This document shows positions 23,421 to 31,814 of a DNA stretch of 63,347 nt, one piece after another (the stretch's first letter is position 1; each line of letters opens with the position of its first letter). The position numbers and the translations under genes were made by a program. The notes below the pieces were generated by a model, which worked only from the letters and a program-made list of their open reading frames with translations, was not told the DNA's origin and searched no databases. The DNA is taken from the NCBI GenBank assembly GCA_028866435.1, contig JAGWIC010000004.1, forward strand, positions 1-63,347. The letters are read 5' to 3'. The DNA is from Lysobacteraceae bacterium (GTDB lineage Bacteria > Pseudomonadota > Gammaproteobacteria > Xanthomonadales > Rhodanobacteraceae).

Positions 23421-25589
23421 ATGAAACCTCTGCTTGCCGCACTCCTGCTGGCGCTGGTGGCCGCACCGGCGATGGCGCATGACGTGGTGAATACCGCGTT
23501 TGTGCCGAACCGCGCGCCGCACCTGTTCAACGTGCGCGACCTGGTGATGATGGATCGGGTCAGCGATCCGCAGTTGTCGCCGGACGGGCGCTATGCGGCA
23601 TTCGGCGTGCGCCACACCGACTATGCCGCCAACAAGGGCGTCAACGCGATCTATGTGCTGCGGCTGGGCACGGACGGCAAGCCGGTGAAGTTGGTGGACA
23701 AGGGCGGTGCGGCGCGCTGGTCGGCCGATGGGCGCAGCCTGTATTTCCTGGCGCCGGCCGGGGGCGTGGCGCAGTTGTGGCGGCTGGATCTGGGTGGCAA
23801 GGGTGGTCTGGACCTCGGCAGGCATGCGGCGCCGGTGCAGGTCAGCCATGGGCCGCTGGGCATCGAAGACTACAAGCTGTCGCCGGATGGCAAGCGGGTG
23901 CTGCTGTCCTACCAGGTGTTCACCGACTGCGCCACGCTGGCCTGCACCGAGCGGCGGATCAAGGCGCGCGCCGGCGACAAGGCCAGCGGCAGCTTGTACA
24001 CCAAGCTGTTCGTGCGGCACTGGGACACCTGGGCCAACGGCCGGCGCAATCAGCTTTTCGTGGGCAGCTTCGATGCCAAGGGTCGGCTGCCTGTCGAGCC
24101 GACCCTGCTTACGCGAGGCATCGACGGCGACGTGCCCAGCAAGCCCGATGGCGACGAGAGCGAATTCGCCTTCGCGCCGGATGGCAAGAGCGTGTATTTC
24201 GATGTGCGCATCGCCGGCAGCAGCGAGCCGTGGTCGACCAATTTCGACATCTACCGCGTGCCGGTGGATGGCTCGGCCGCACCGGAAAACCTCACCGCCG
24301 GCAACAAGGCCTGGGATGCGTACCCGGTGCCGTCGCCGGATGGCCGCACGCTGTATTACCTGGCGATGAAGACCCCGGGTTTCGAGGCCGACCGCTTTGC
24401 GATCATGGCGCTGGACCTGGCCACCGGAGCCAGGCGCGAGGTCGACCCGTCATGGGACCAGTCGCCCGGCGGGCTGTCGATTTCGGCCGACGGCAGGACG
24501 CTCTACGCCACCACCGACGACAACGGCCAGCATCCGCTGTTCGCGATCGATGCCGCCAGCGGCAAGGTCAGGCAACTGGTCGGTGAAGGCACGGTAGAGG
24601 CGTATGCGTTCGCCGCGGGCAAGTTGCTGCTGGCGCGCGACGATTTGAAGCATCCGGCCGACCTGTATCTGGCCCGCGCCGACGGCAGCGACCTGCGGCA
24701 GGTAACGCATTTCAATGCCGCGGATCTGAAGCAGGCCGCGATGGGCGATTTCGAGTTCTTCACCTTCAAGGGCTGGCACGACGAAACCGTGCAGGGCTAT
24801 GTGGTCAAACCTGCCGACTACCAGCCGGGCAGGACCTATCCGGTCGCCTTCATCATCCATGGCGGGCCGCAGGGCGCGATGAGCAACGGCTGGAGCTACC
24901 GCTGGAATCCGCAGACCTATGCCGGCCAAGGCTTCGCCGTGGTCACCATCAACTTCCACGGTTCCAACGGCTACGGCCAGGCCTTCACCAACGCCATTTC
25001 CGGCGACTGGGGCGGCAAGCCGCTGGAAGATTTGAAACTGGGCTGGAAGGCGGCGCTGGACAAATACCGTTTCCTCGATGGCAACCGCGCCTGCGCGCTC
25101 GGCGCCAGCTACGGCGGCTACATGACGTACTGGATCGCCGGGGTGTGGAACCAGCCGTGGAAGTGTCTGGTCGACCACGATGGCGTGTTCGACACCCGTG
25201 CCATGTACTACGACACCGACGAGCTGTGGTTCGAGGAGCACGAGAACGGCGGTACGCCGTGGCAGAACCCCGCCAACTACGAGAAATTCAACCCGGTGAA
25301 TTACGTCAAGGACTGGCGCGTGCCGATGATGGTGATCCACAGCGGCGATGACTACCGCATCCCCATCACCCAGGGCCTGGGCGCCTTCACCGCATTGCAG
25401 CGTCGCGGCATCCCCAGCGAATTCCTCACCTTCCCGGACGAGAACCACTTCGTGCTGAAGCCGCACAACAGCGTGCAATGGCACGATGCGGTGAATGCGT
25501 GGTTGAAGAGATGGACGGCCATAGAGAGGTCCAATAGGGATAGTCGTTCACGTGTTCGACGAGGCCGGCGCGGACAGGGTTGGCGATGA
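23421..25589 (+). CDS. Secreted S9 family prolyl oligopeptidase/dipeptidyl peptidase
   Basis: A 722-residue serine peptidase with a signal peptide (MKPLLAALLLALVAAPAMAHD), a WD40-like beta-propeller with repeated SPDGR, SADGR and SPDGK blades, and a C-terminal hydrolase domain: GASYGGY (Ser563), HSGDDYRIP (Asp644) and DENHF (His676) form the triad. It removes dipeptides or cleaves short peptides in the periplasm. AAGGGGA before the ATG supports the start. The family normally ends soon after WLKRW; here the frame continues about 25 residues, rich in Arg, into sequence antisense to the RAYT gene. The original stop seems to have been lost at the junction near 25518. Confidence 0.92.
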   Translation: MKPLLAALLLALVAAPAMAHDVVNTAFVPNRAPHLFNVRDLVMMDRVSDPQLSPDGRYAAFGVRHTDYAANKGVNAIYVLRLGTDGKPVKLVDKGGAARWSADGRSLYFLAPAGGVAQLWRLDLGGKGGLDLGRHAAPVQVSHGPLGIEDYKLSPDGKRVLLSYQVFTDCATLACTERRIKARAGDKASGSLYTKLFVRHWDTWANGRRNQLFVGSFDAKGRLPVEPTLLTRGIDGDVPSKPDGDESEFAFAPDGKSVYFDVRIAGSSEPWSTNFDIYRVPVDGSAAPENLTAGNKAWDAYPVPSPDGRTLYYLAMKTPGFEADRFAIMALDLATGARREVDPSWDQSPGGLSISADGRTLYATTDDNGQHPLFAIDAASGKVRQLVGEGTVEAYAFAAGKLLLARDDLKHPADLYLARADGSDLRQVTHFNAADLKQAAMGDFEFFTFKGWHDETVQGYVVKPADYQPGRTYPVAFIIHGGPQGAMSNGWSYRWNPQTYAGQGFAVVTINFHGSNGYGQAFTNAISGDWGGKPLEDLKLGWKAALDKYRFLDGNRACALGASYGGYMTYWIAGVWNQPWKCLVDHDGVFDTRAMYYDTDELWFEEHENGGTPWQNPANYEKFNPVNYVKDWRVPMMVIHSGDDYRIPITQGLGAFTALQRRGIPSEFLTFPDENHFVLKPHNSVQWHDAVNAWLKRWTAIERSNRDSRSRVRRGRRGQGWR

Positions 25590-25971
25590 CGTAGTCCGCG
25601 GCAGCGAGGATGTCTTCGTCGTGGCGCAACGCATGGTCGTGGAAGCCGCGTGCCCAGCCGATCGGTTTTCGCACGTCCTGTCCGGGTTGCTTGCGTGCCA
25701 GTGACTTGAAGCGGTTCATGACCGTCGAAAGGTCATCGCGCTCACCCAGTGCGATCAGCCCGTGCCAGTGATCCGGCATCAATACCCAGCACAGCGCCTG
25801 TGCATCTCCCCACGTCGGCGGCTCCATCATCAGCCGGCAGGTCGCGCGGGCCAGCTCCGGATCCAGGAAATACGGAAGGCGGCCTGCGGTGACGGTTGTC
25901 AGCAGGTAGATCTGCCCTGGCAGTGAGACACGGCCCTTGCGGAGCGCCTGATGGCCTGCGGTGTACGTCAT
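25426..25971 (-). CDS. REP-associated tyrosine transposase (RAYT, Y1_Tnp family)
   Basis: A 181-residue single-copy transposase of the IS200/IS605-related Y1 type that acts on REP hairpins. It shows SLPGQIYLLTTVTAG, the metal-binding HWH in MPDHWHGLI (68-70) and the nucleophile Tyr127 in DYVIANPVRAGLV, followed by DYPYW. The ATG at 25971 is the family start; an open frame upstream runs back into the REP pair at 26029-26101. Family members normally stop shortly after DYPYWxxxW; here the frame continues about 30 residues antisense to the peptidase gene (152-181), so the tail is probably acquired. All catalytic residues are present, so activity is plausible. Confidence 0.92.
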   Translation of the reverse strand: MTYTAGHQALRKGRVSLPGQIYLLTTVTAGRLPYFLDPELARATCRLMMEPPTWGDAQALCWVLMPDHWHGLIALGERDDLSTVMNRFKSLARKQPGQDVRKPIGWARGFHDHALRHDEDILAAADYVIANPVRAGLVEHVNDYPYWTSLWPSISSTTHSPHRAIARCCAASARSGSRPGR

Positions 25972-26028
25972 GCGCGATATATGCCTGGCCGAAGACGATC
26001 GCACCAGCAGAAAGCGACGACACAACGT

Positions 26029-26101
26029 GTAGGAGCGCACCCTGTGCGCGATGCTCTTCGCCATGTGACAAAAGAGCATCGCGCACAGGGTGCGCTCCTA
26101 C
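26029..26101. repeat. BIME upstream of the RAYT gene, spacer family B
   Basis: Two perfect inverted REP units, 58 bases before the RAYT start codon. The spacer GCTCTTCGCCATGTGAC then AAAAGAGC recurs in the pair at 29481-29554. Confidence 0.95.
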
Positions 26102-26130
26102 AAATGCGTTGGGGCGTGGCGCGGTTCGGT

Positions 26131-27150
26131 TCACAGCCATTTCGAGCGCTTCAGCAGCAGGAAAATGCCGCCGACGACGGTCAGCATCACGACGATCATG
26201 GCCGGATAGGCCCACGGCTGGTTCAGTTCGGGCATGTGGGTGAAGTTCATGCCGTACCAGCTGGTGAGCAGGGTGGGTGCGGCGAGCATGGCGGCCCAGC
26301 CGGCGAGTTTCTTCATCACTTCGTTCTGGCCGTAGCTGACCAGGGCCAGGTTGACGTTGATCGCGGCGGCAAGCATCTCCCGCATGGCGCCGATCGATTC
26401 GTTGACGCGGAATACGTGGTCGTAGACGTCGCGGAAATAGGCGCGCAGTTCGTCCGGGATCAGGTCCGGGTGCAGCCGTACCAGCTGGCTGATGATGTCC
26501 TGCAGCGGGGCCACGGCCAGCCGCAGGCGCATCAGCTCGTGCTGCATGTCGTACAGGCGGCGGATGGTGTCGCGGTTGAAGGTTTCGGCGAAGATCGCCT
26601 GCTCCAGCTGCTGCAGCTCCTCGCGGAAATCCCGGATGATCGGCGACATGTTGTCGACGATGAAGTCGAGCACGCCGTACAGGCCGTAGCTGGGGCCCAT
26701 GGCAAGCAGCTCGGGCGTGTTCTCGCAGCTGCGGCGGGCGGGCGCGTAGGACAGCGAGGCGCCGTGGCGAATGGTGACCAGGTAGCGCGGGCCGAGGAAG
26801 ATGTGCGTCTCGCCGAACGCCAGATGGCCGGCGATCAACTGGGCGGTCTGCACCACCATGAACAGCGAGTCGCCATAGGCCTCGATCTTGGTGCGCTGGT
26901 GGGCGTTGCGCGCGTCTTCGATGGCCAGGTCATGCAGGCCGAACTCGTCCTGCAGTTTTTCCAGCAGCGCTTCGTCCGGCTCGTGCAGGCCGAGCCAGAC
27001 GAAGGTGTCGGGCCTGCCCAGCACCTCGCTGATCGCATCGAGCGTGATGTCGCCGAGGCAGCCGCCATCTTTCCGGTAGGCGATGCAATTGACCACCATC
27101 GGCAGATCTTCGGGCGTCGTCGCGGCGGCAGGCGGGGTGGTCGGGTTCAT
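26131..27150 (-). CDS. corA: Magnesium/cobalt transporter CorA
   Basis: A 339-residue pentameric channel protein. A large cytoplasmic N-terminal domain is followed by two C-terminal membrane spans and the selectivity motif GMN in TSWYGMNFTHMPEL, then a short basic tail (RSKWL). The region IAYRKDGGCLGDITLDAISE matches the usual N-terminal strand pattern. The ATG at 27150 (MNPTTPPAA) is chosen; MVVNC at 27099 is a possible shorter start. It moves Mg2+ and perhaps Co2+ or Ni2+ inward across the inner membrane. It is followed by the BIME next to RAYT. The related efflux-type gene corC lies 1.4 kb upstream on the same strand. Confidence 0.93.
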   Translation of the reverse strand: MNPTTPPAAATTPEDLPMVVNCIAYRKDGGCLGDITLDAISEVLGRPDTFVWLGLHEPDEALLEKLQDEFGLHDLAIEDARNAHQRTKIEAYGDSLFMVVQTAQLIAGHLAFGETHIFLGPRYLVTIRHGASLSYAPARRSCENTPELLAMGPSYGLYGVLDFIVDNMSPIIRDFREELQQLEQAIFAETFNRDTIRRLYDMQHELMRLRLAVAPLQDIISQLVRLHPDLIPDELRAYFRDVYDHVFRVNESIGAMREMLAAAINVNLALVSYGQNEVMKKLAGWAAMLAAPTLLTSWYGMNFTHMPELNQPWAYPAMIVVMLTVVGGIFLLLKRSKWL

Positions 27151-27211
27151 CGCCCCATCATGCCGCGCAGGTGCGGGTGGGGCAATCGCGGGGCGCGGCG
27201 GGGCCGGCCCG

Positions 27212-28435
27212 TCAATGCCGCAGTGGCGGCCCGTCATTCCGCCGCAGGCTCCATGCCAGGGCCAGCCAGCAGGGCAGGGCGAACAGCAGCCATGGCTGGT
27301 TCTGCTGCACGGTGCCGGGCAGCAGGTGCAGTGCCACGGCGATCACCGTCGCGAGCAGTTGCAGGGCGATCACGCCGTTGCTGAAGCGCGATGCGGCGAT
27401 GCCGCGACGCGAGCGCCACAGTGCCGGCAGCAGCAGCAGCGCGAGCGGGTTGAACAGCAGCAGGTTGGCATTGGCCCAGGCGGAATGGTGGGTGGTCAGT
27501 GTCCACAGCACCAGCAGCACCAGCCCGACCAGGGCGGCGGCAACCAGGTACAGCGTGCCCAGCAGCGCGCAACCGGTCGGCCACCAGCGCCGGGCCAGTG
27601 CGATCAGCGCGCCGAGCAGCGCGCCGGCCAGCGCCAGCGGCAGGCGCAGGTCGGGCGCCACCGGCGGCGGAACCTGCAGTCGGTTGGGGGCCACCGCCTG
27701 TTCATCGAGCACCAGCGGCTGCGCGCCGTTGCCACGTTCGACGCGTACCTCGCGCAGCTGCGTCTGCAGCACCTCGGGCAGGAAGCTCTCCTGCCACGCG
27801 TTGAGCGGCTGGTCGGCATACGGGCCCAGACCCAGGTCCAGCACCAGCATCAGCCACGGCTGGGCACTCATCAGCCGTACCGTCTGCTGACGATAGGTCA
27901 TGCCGCCGGGGCGTGCGCTGAGCTGTGCCTTGAGGACGCCGCCCAGCGCCTTGTCCAGTGCGTCGCGCACGCGGGTGGTGCAGTTGTCGACGTAGTAGTC
28001 GTAGTTGTAGCCGGCGTTCTCGGGGCGCAGGTTCCACAGCAGGAAGTCGCGCAGCGCGGCGGCCTGTTCCGGCGTGAACGCGAGGCGCTGGCGGGTGATC
28101 GAGCGCCCGACCTGGACGTAGTAGCCTTCCTCGTCGCCGGTGGGCTCGGCATCCATCAGGTAATGCATGCGGCCGCGCGCGAAGTTCAGGAAGAAGTTCT
28201 TCTCGTTGAAGTCGAACACGCCGTAGTTGAAATTCACCGCCTCGCCGCTGACGGTGTCGCGCAGTTCCAGCGCGTCATGGCCGAAGCGCTCCCAGTAGGT
28301 TTCGCCGGGACCGTAGGTGACCAGCGATACCTCGAGGTTGGCGCCGGGCGCGTTGACGACGCCGGCATGGGCTGGCGGCAGCGTGGCCAGCAACAACAGC
28401 GCGAGCAGCAGTAGGTGGCGACCGATCGTATTCAT
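27212..28435 (-). CDS. DUF4105 (Lnb N-terminal-like) membrane protein
   Basis: A 407-residue protein with a signal peptide (MNTIGRHLLLLALLLLATLPPAHA), then a periplasmic DUF4105 domain with ERFGHDALEL, NFNYGVFDF and the strictly typical YYVDNCTTRVRD containing the candidate catalytic Cys. The C-terminal 150 residues have four or five membrane spans. The domain is related to the N-terminal part of Lnb-type lipoprotein acyltransferases, an enzyme family using a Cys-His pair; whether this protein acts on lipoproteins is unknown. It sits between corA and corC and starts 25 bases from the BIME at 28460. Confidence 0.8.
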   Translation of the reverse strand: MNTIGRHLLLLALLLLATLPPAHAGVVNAPGANLEVSLVTYGPGETYWERFGHDALELRDTVSGEAVNFNYGVFDFNEKNFFLNFARGRMHYLMDAEPTGDEEGYYVQVGRSITRQRLAFTPEQAAALRDFLLWNLRPENAGYNYDYYVDNCTTRVRDALDKALGGVLKAQLSARPGGMTYRQQTVRLMSAQPWLMLVLDLGLGPYADQPLNAWQESFLPEVLQTQLREVRVERGNGAQPLVLDEQAVAPNRLQVPPPVAPDLRLPLALAGALLGALIALARRWWPTGCALLGTLYLVAAALVGLVLLVLWTLTTHHSAWANANLLLFNPLALLLLPALWRSRRGIAASRFSNGVIALQLLATVIAVALHLLPGTVQQNQPWLLFALPCWLALAWSLRRNDGPPLRH

Positions 28436-28459
28436 GCGGCTCAATGGGCGGGATGGTGT

Positions 28460-28535
28460 GCAGGAGCGCACCCTGTGCGCGATGCTTTTGCTCTGGTCTA
28501 CATCAAGAGCAATCGCGCACAGGGTGCGCTCCTAC
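28460..28535. repeat. BIME, spacer family A
   Basis: Inverted REP pair whose spacer TGCTTTTGCTCTGG and following bases match the pair at 1068-1142 except for one extra A. The left foot is GCAG instead of GTAG; the right foot supplies the corC stop. Confidence 0.94.
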
Positions 28536-29377
28536 AGGGGTTGTCGGGCCACGCGGAATTGCTGCACGCGGCGGTCGTCGGCCTCGGTGACGTGGAACAG
28601 GTAGCCGCCGATGGCGACTTCCTCGCCCACTTCAGGCAGATGGCCGAACTCGGAGGTGACCATGCCGCCGACGGTGTCGTATTCCTCGTCGGAGAATTCG
28701 GCGCCGGTGCGCTCGTTGAAGTCCTCGATCGGGGTCAGCGCGCTGACCAGCCAGTCGCCACCGGCCTGCTCGTGCATCAACTGCGGTACGTCCTCGTCGT
28801 CGTGTTCGTCGTCGATCTCGCCGACGATCTGTTCGAGCACGTCCTCGATGGTGATCAGGCCCGCCACGCCGCCGTATTCGTTCACCACCAGCGCCATGTG
28901 GTTGCGCGACAGGCGGAACTCCTCCAGAAGCACGTTCAGCCGCATCGACTCGGGGATCAGCACCGCCGGCCGCAGGATGCTGCGTATGTCGAAGTGCTCG
29001 GCCGCGCCGAAGAACTTGAGCAGGTCCTTGGCCAGCAGCACGCCGAGGATCTCGTCCTTGTCCTCGCCGTGCACCGGGAATCGCGAATGGCCCGATTCGA
29101 CCACCACCGCCAGCAGCTCCGGCAGGGTCGACTCGACCGGCAGCATCACGATCTGCGCGCGCGGCACCATGACGTCGTCGACGCTCAGCTCGTTGACCTT
29201 CATCGCACCCTCGACCATGGTGAGGGTGTAGGCCGACAGCAGCCCGTTGGACTGGGCGGAGCGCAATTCCTCGATCAGTTCGCCGCGGTTGCGTGCTTCG
29301 CCGGAAAACATGTGGCCCAGCCGATCCCACCAGGTACGGTGTGCCGGGCCGCCGGTACTGCCAGGTTCGTCGTTCAT
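28532..29377 (-). CDS. corC: CorC/YbeX-type Mg2+/Co2+ efflux protein with CBS pair
   Basis: A 281-residue cytoplasmic protein with two CBS domains (about residues 65-125 starting DVMVPRAQIVMLP, and 130-190 with LVVNEYGGVAGLITIEDVLEQIVGEI) and a C-terminal CorC_HlyC domain (about 205-280, with DFNERTGAEF and VGEEVAIGGYLF). Members are linked to Mg2+/Co2+ resistance and in E. coli lie beside ybeY and ybeZ, as here. The stop TAG (28532-28534) is part of a REP foot; the protein ends VARQPL at that junction. It follows ybeY on the same strand, with another BIME between them. Confidence 0.93.
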   Translation of the reverse strand: MNDEPGSTGGPAHRTWWDRLGHMFSGEARNRGELIEELRSAQSNGLLSAYTLTMVEGAMKVNELSVDDVMVPRAQIVMLPVESTLPELLAVVVESGHSRFPVHGEDKDEILGVLLAKDLLKFFGAAEHFDIRSILRPAVLIPESMRLNVLLEEFRLSRNHMALVVNEYGGVAGLITIEDVLEQIVGEIDDEHDDEDVPQLMHEQAGGDWLVSALTPIEDFNERTGAEFSDEEYDTVGGMVTSEFGHLPEVGEEVAIGGYLFHVTEADDRRVQQFRVARQPL

Positions 29378-29480
29378 TTGTCGCAGGAATGCTGCCCACA
29401 GGCGGGCGGTGAATCGAGTTTAGCGGAAAAGCCGTGACGATTCAGGACGGCCCACCCGCCCGCGGAAGGCACCCGTGCCT

Positions 29481-29554
29481 GTAGGAGCGCACCCTGTGCG
29501 CGATAGCTCTTCGCCATGTGACGAAAGAGCTTCGCGCACAGGGTGCGCTCCTAC
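29481..29554. repeat. BIME between ybeY and corC, spacer family B
   Basis: Inverted REP pair with spacer GCTCTTCGCCATGTGAC, nearly identical to the pair next to RAYT. Its right foot supplies the ybeY stop. Confidence 0.95.
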
Positions 29555-30024
29555 AGCTGGTAGGGGTCGGCGATGCCGAGGGTTGCCAGGATGCGGGTTT
29601 CGAGCGCTTCCATCGCCTCGGCCTGGCGGGCTTCGATGTGGTCGTGACCGAGCAGGTGCAGCACGCCGTGGACGGTCAGGTGGGCCCAGTGGTTGCGCGC
29701 CGGCTTGGCTTGTTCGGCGGCTTCGCGCAGCACCACCGGCGCGCAGATGGCCAGGTCGCCGATCAGCGGCAGGTCGATGCCCGGCGGCAGTTCGGCCGGG
29801 AAGGACAGCACGTTGGTGGCGTAGTCCTTGCCGCGGTAGTCGCGGTTGAGCGCGCGGCCCTCGTCGGCACCGACGATGCGGATGGCCAGTTCGGCCGGCT
29901 TGCGCCGCCGTGCGCCGTGCAGCGCGGCGGCGACCCAGCGGCGGAAGCTGATCGCCGAGGGCAGGCCGGCGCGCGGCACGGCATAGCCGACATGCACCGT
30001 GACGGCGGGAGGGCGGTGGCTCAT
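29551..30024 (-). CDS. ybeY: Endoribonuclease YbeY (rRNA maturation factor)
   Basis: A 157-residue zinc-dependent endoribonuclease that matures the 16S rRNA 3' end and takes part in ribosome quality control. The metal site is the three-His motif [11 protein letters not shown] near residues 119-129, preceded by [15 protein letters not shown], both diagnostic. The start overlaps the phoH stop by four bases, the usual coupling. Its stop TAG (29551-29553) is part of the REP foot of the following BIME. Confidence 0.95.
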   Translation of the reverse strand: MSHRPPAVTVHVGYAVPRAGLPSAISFRRWVAAALHGARRRKPAELAIRIVGADEGRALNRDYRGKDYATNVLSFPAELPPGIDLPLIGDLAICAPVVLREAAEQAKPARNHWAHLTVHGVLHLLGHDHIEARQAEAMEALETRILATLGIADPYQL

Positions 30025-31001
30025 GCGGCGTTCTCGTCCTTCTGCTCGAACGCCTCGTAGGCGCGCACGATCTTCGCCACCAGCGCGTGGCGCACCACGT
30101 CGCGCGAGGTGAAGAAGGTGAAGCTGATGCCTTCGACGCCGCGCAGCACCTCGATCGCCTGGCGCAGGCCCGAGCGGGTGTGGCGCGGCAGGTCGACCTG
30201 GGTCACGTCGCCGGTGATCACCGCCACCGTGCCGAAGCCGATCCGGGTCAGGAACATCTTCATCTGCTCGACGGTGGTGTTCTGCGCCTCGTCGAGGATC
30301 ACGTAGGAGTCGTTGAGGGTGCGTCCGCGCATATAGGCGAGCGGAGCGATCTCGATCACGTTGCGCTCGATCAGCTTGGCCACGCGTTCGAAGCCGAGCA
30401 TCTCGTACAGCGCGTCGTACAGCGGGCGCAGGTAGGGGTCGACCTTCTGCGACAGGTCGCCGGGCAGGAAGCCGAGCTTTTCGCCGGCTTCCACCGCCGG
30501 GCGCACCAGCAGCAGGCGCTGCACGCGGTTCGCTTCGAGGGCCTCGACCGCGCTGGCCACGGCCAGGTAGGTCTTGCCGGTGCCGGCCGGACCCACGCCG
30601 AAGTTGATGTCGTGGCTGGCGATGGCGTGCAGGTAACGCGCCTGGTTGGCGCCGCGGCCCTTGATCAGGCCGCGCTTGACCTTGATCACCACTTCCTGGG
30701 TGGCCTCGGCGGAGGCGTCGGTGATCGCGTCGATGCCCGATTCGGCCAGCTGCAGGTTGATCCTGGCGCCGTTGAGCGTTTCGGTCCGGGTGATGTCATG
30801 GAGCGCGCGCAGCACCTTCTCGGCGGCACGGGCGACGCTGTCGGTGCCGATCACCTGGAACAGGTGGCCGCGGTGGTTGATCTCCACCCCCAGGCGCAAC
30901 TCGATCTGCCGCAGGTGCTCGTCGAAGGGGCCGCACAGGTTGGCCAGGCGGGCGTTGTCGTCCGGGTCGAGCGCGAAGTCGCGCTGGTTGAGTTCGCTCA
31001 T
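30021..31001 (-). CDS. phoH: PhoH-like ATPase (YbeZ)
   Basis: A 326-residue cytoplasmic P-loop ATPase working with YbeY in rRNA processing. Walker A GPAGTGKT lies near residue 138, Walker [11 protein letters not shown] near 235, and an N-terminal single-stranded nucleic acid-binding region precedes them ([20 protein letters not shown]). It lies in the phoH-ybeY-corC order. The usual upstream partner miaB is on the same strand but 4.4 kb away, because an ABC exporter operon on the other strand lies between. Divergent from the TetR gene across 135 bases. Confidence 0.95.
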   Translation of the reverse strand: MSELNQRDFALDPDDNARLANLCGPFDEHLRQIELRLGVEINHRGHLFQVIGTDSVARAAEKVLRALHDITRTETLNGARINLQLAESGIDAITDASAEATQEVVIKVKRGLIKGRGANQARYLHAIASHDINFGVGPAGTGKTYLAVASAVEALEANRVQRLLLVRPAVEAGEKLGFLPGDLSQKVDPYLRPLYDALYEMLGFERVAKLIERNVIEIAPLAYMRGRTLNDSYVILDEAQNTTVEQMKMFLTRIGFGTVAVITGDVTQVDLPRHTRSGLRQAIEVLRGVEGISFTFFTSRDVVRHALVAKIVRAYEAFEQKDENAA

Positions 31002-31107
31002 AAGCCGCCTAGGTTACCGCGCGGCACAGGGCCGGGCCAGCGACAGCGCGCGGCGGCGGTTCCGGTCCGCCGCGCGCCGTCCTACCGGGATGGCGCCTGC
31101 TTGCGCC

Positions 31108-31129
31108 AAATTAATGGATGAATTAATTT
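31108..31129. promoter_or_regulatory. Perfect palindrome before the TetR gene, probable operator
   Basis: AAATTAAT, six bases GGATGA, then ATTAATTT: a perfect 8+8 inverted repeat in an otherwise very GC-rich stretch, seven bases before the TetR ATG. The size and symmetry suit a TetR-family dimer, so autorepression is likely; binding is inferred. Confidence 0.65.
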
Positions 31130-31136
31130 ACGCCGC

Positions 31137-31799
31137 ATGCCAGGCACGAGACTTCCGGCAAGACGAACACGCACGCGGGGCGCCGGCCGCCCGAGCGGGG
31201 ACGAGGGCGATCTGCGCGCGCGGCTGCTGGACGTGGCCGCGGCCCGGTTCTCGCGCACCGGCATCGAGGCGACCTCGCTGCGCGCCATTGCCGACGAGGC
31301 CCAAGTCACGCCGGCGATGCTGCACTACTACTTTGGCGACAAGGCGCGTTTCACCGAAGCGCTGATCGAGGAGCGCCTGCTGCCGGCGCTGGCACCCCTG
31401 CGCGAGCACCTGGCGGCGGCGGGGGACGAGCCGCGCGCGCTGATGGAGGCGTTCGCGCGGGCGGTCGCCGAAATCGTGCGGCGCAACCCCTGGCTGCCGC
31501 CGCTGTGGGTGCGCGAGGTGCTGTGCGAAGGCGGCACGCTGCGCGAGCTGATGTTCAGCCGCATCGTGCCGAGCCTGCCGCAGCTGCTGGCGCAGCGCTT
31601 CGCCGCGGCGCAGGCCAGGGGCCGGCTCAATCCGCGACTCGACCCGCGGCTGCTGGTGGTGTCCCTGGTCGGCCTGACCCTGTTTCCCGCCGCTGGCGCG
31701 CCGATCTGGCGGCGCGCGTTCGGGGCGGAGGAGCTGGGCCCGGACGTTCTGTTGAACCATACGCTCGCGCTGCTGGATCACGGCGTGGGCGCCGGCTGA
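31137..31799 (+). CDS. TetR/AcrR family transcriptional regulator (CecR-like)
   Basis: A 220-residue repressor. The N-terminal helix-turn-helix is clear: LLDVAAARFSRTGIEATSLR, then AIADEAQVTPAMLHYYFGDK at about residues 48-67. The C-terminal part would bind an inducer. Together with the following membrane-fusion, ATPase and permease genes it matches the ybiH(cecR)-ybhGFSR arrangement of E. coli, where the regulator controls a drug-efflux ABC system. A perfect palindrome just upstream is the probable operator. It is 15 bases before the next gene and thus in one operon. Confidence 0.88.
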   Translation: MPGTRLPARRTRTRGAGRPSGDEGDLRARLLDVAAARFSRTGIEATSLRAIADEAQVTPAMLHYYFGDKARFTEALIEERLLPALAPLREHLAAAGDEPRALMEAFARAVAEIVRRNPWLPPLWVREVLCEGGTLRELMFSRIVPSLPQLLAQRFAAAQARGRLNPRLDPRLLVVSLVGLTLFPAAGAPIWRRAFGAEELGPDVLLNHTLALLDHGVGAG

Positions 31800-31814
31800 A
31801 TCGGGAGAATCCGG

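Noticed and set aside
1068-29554. Regular repeats that might be a CRISPR array
   Set aside because: The repeats are dispersed inverted pairs with hairpins inside and between genes; there is no regular spacing and no cas gene.
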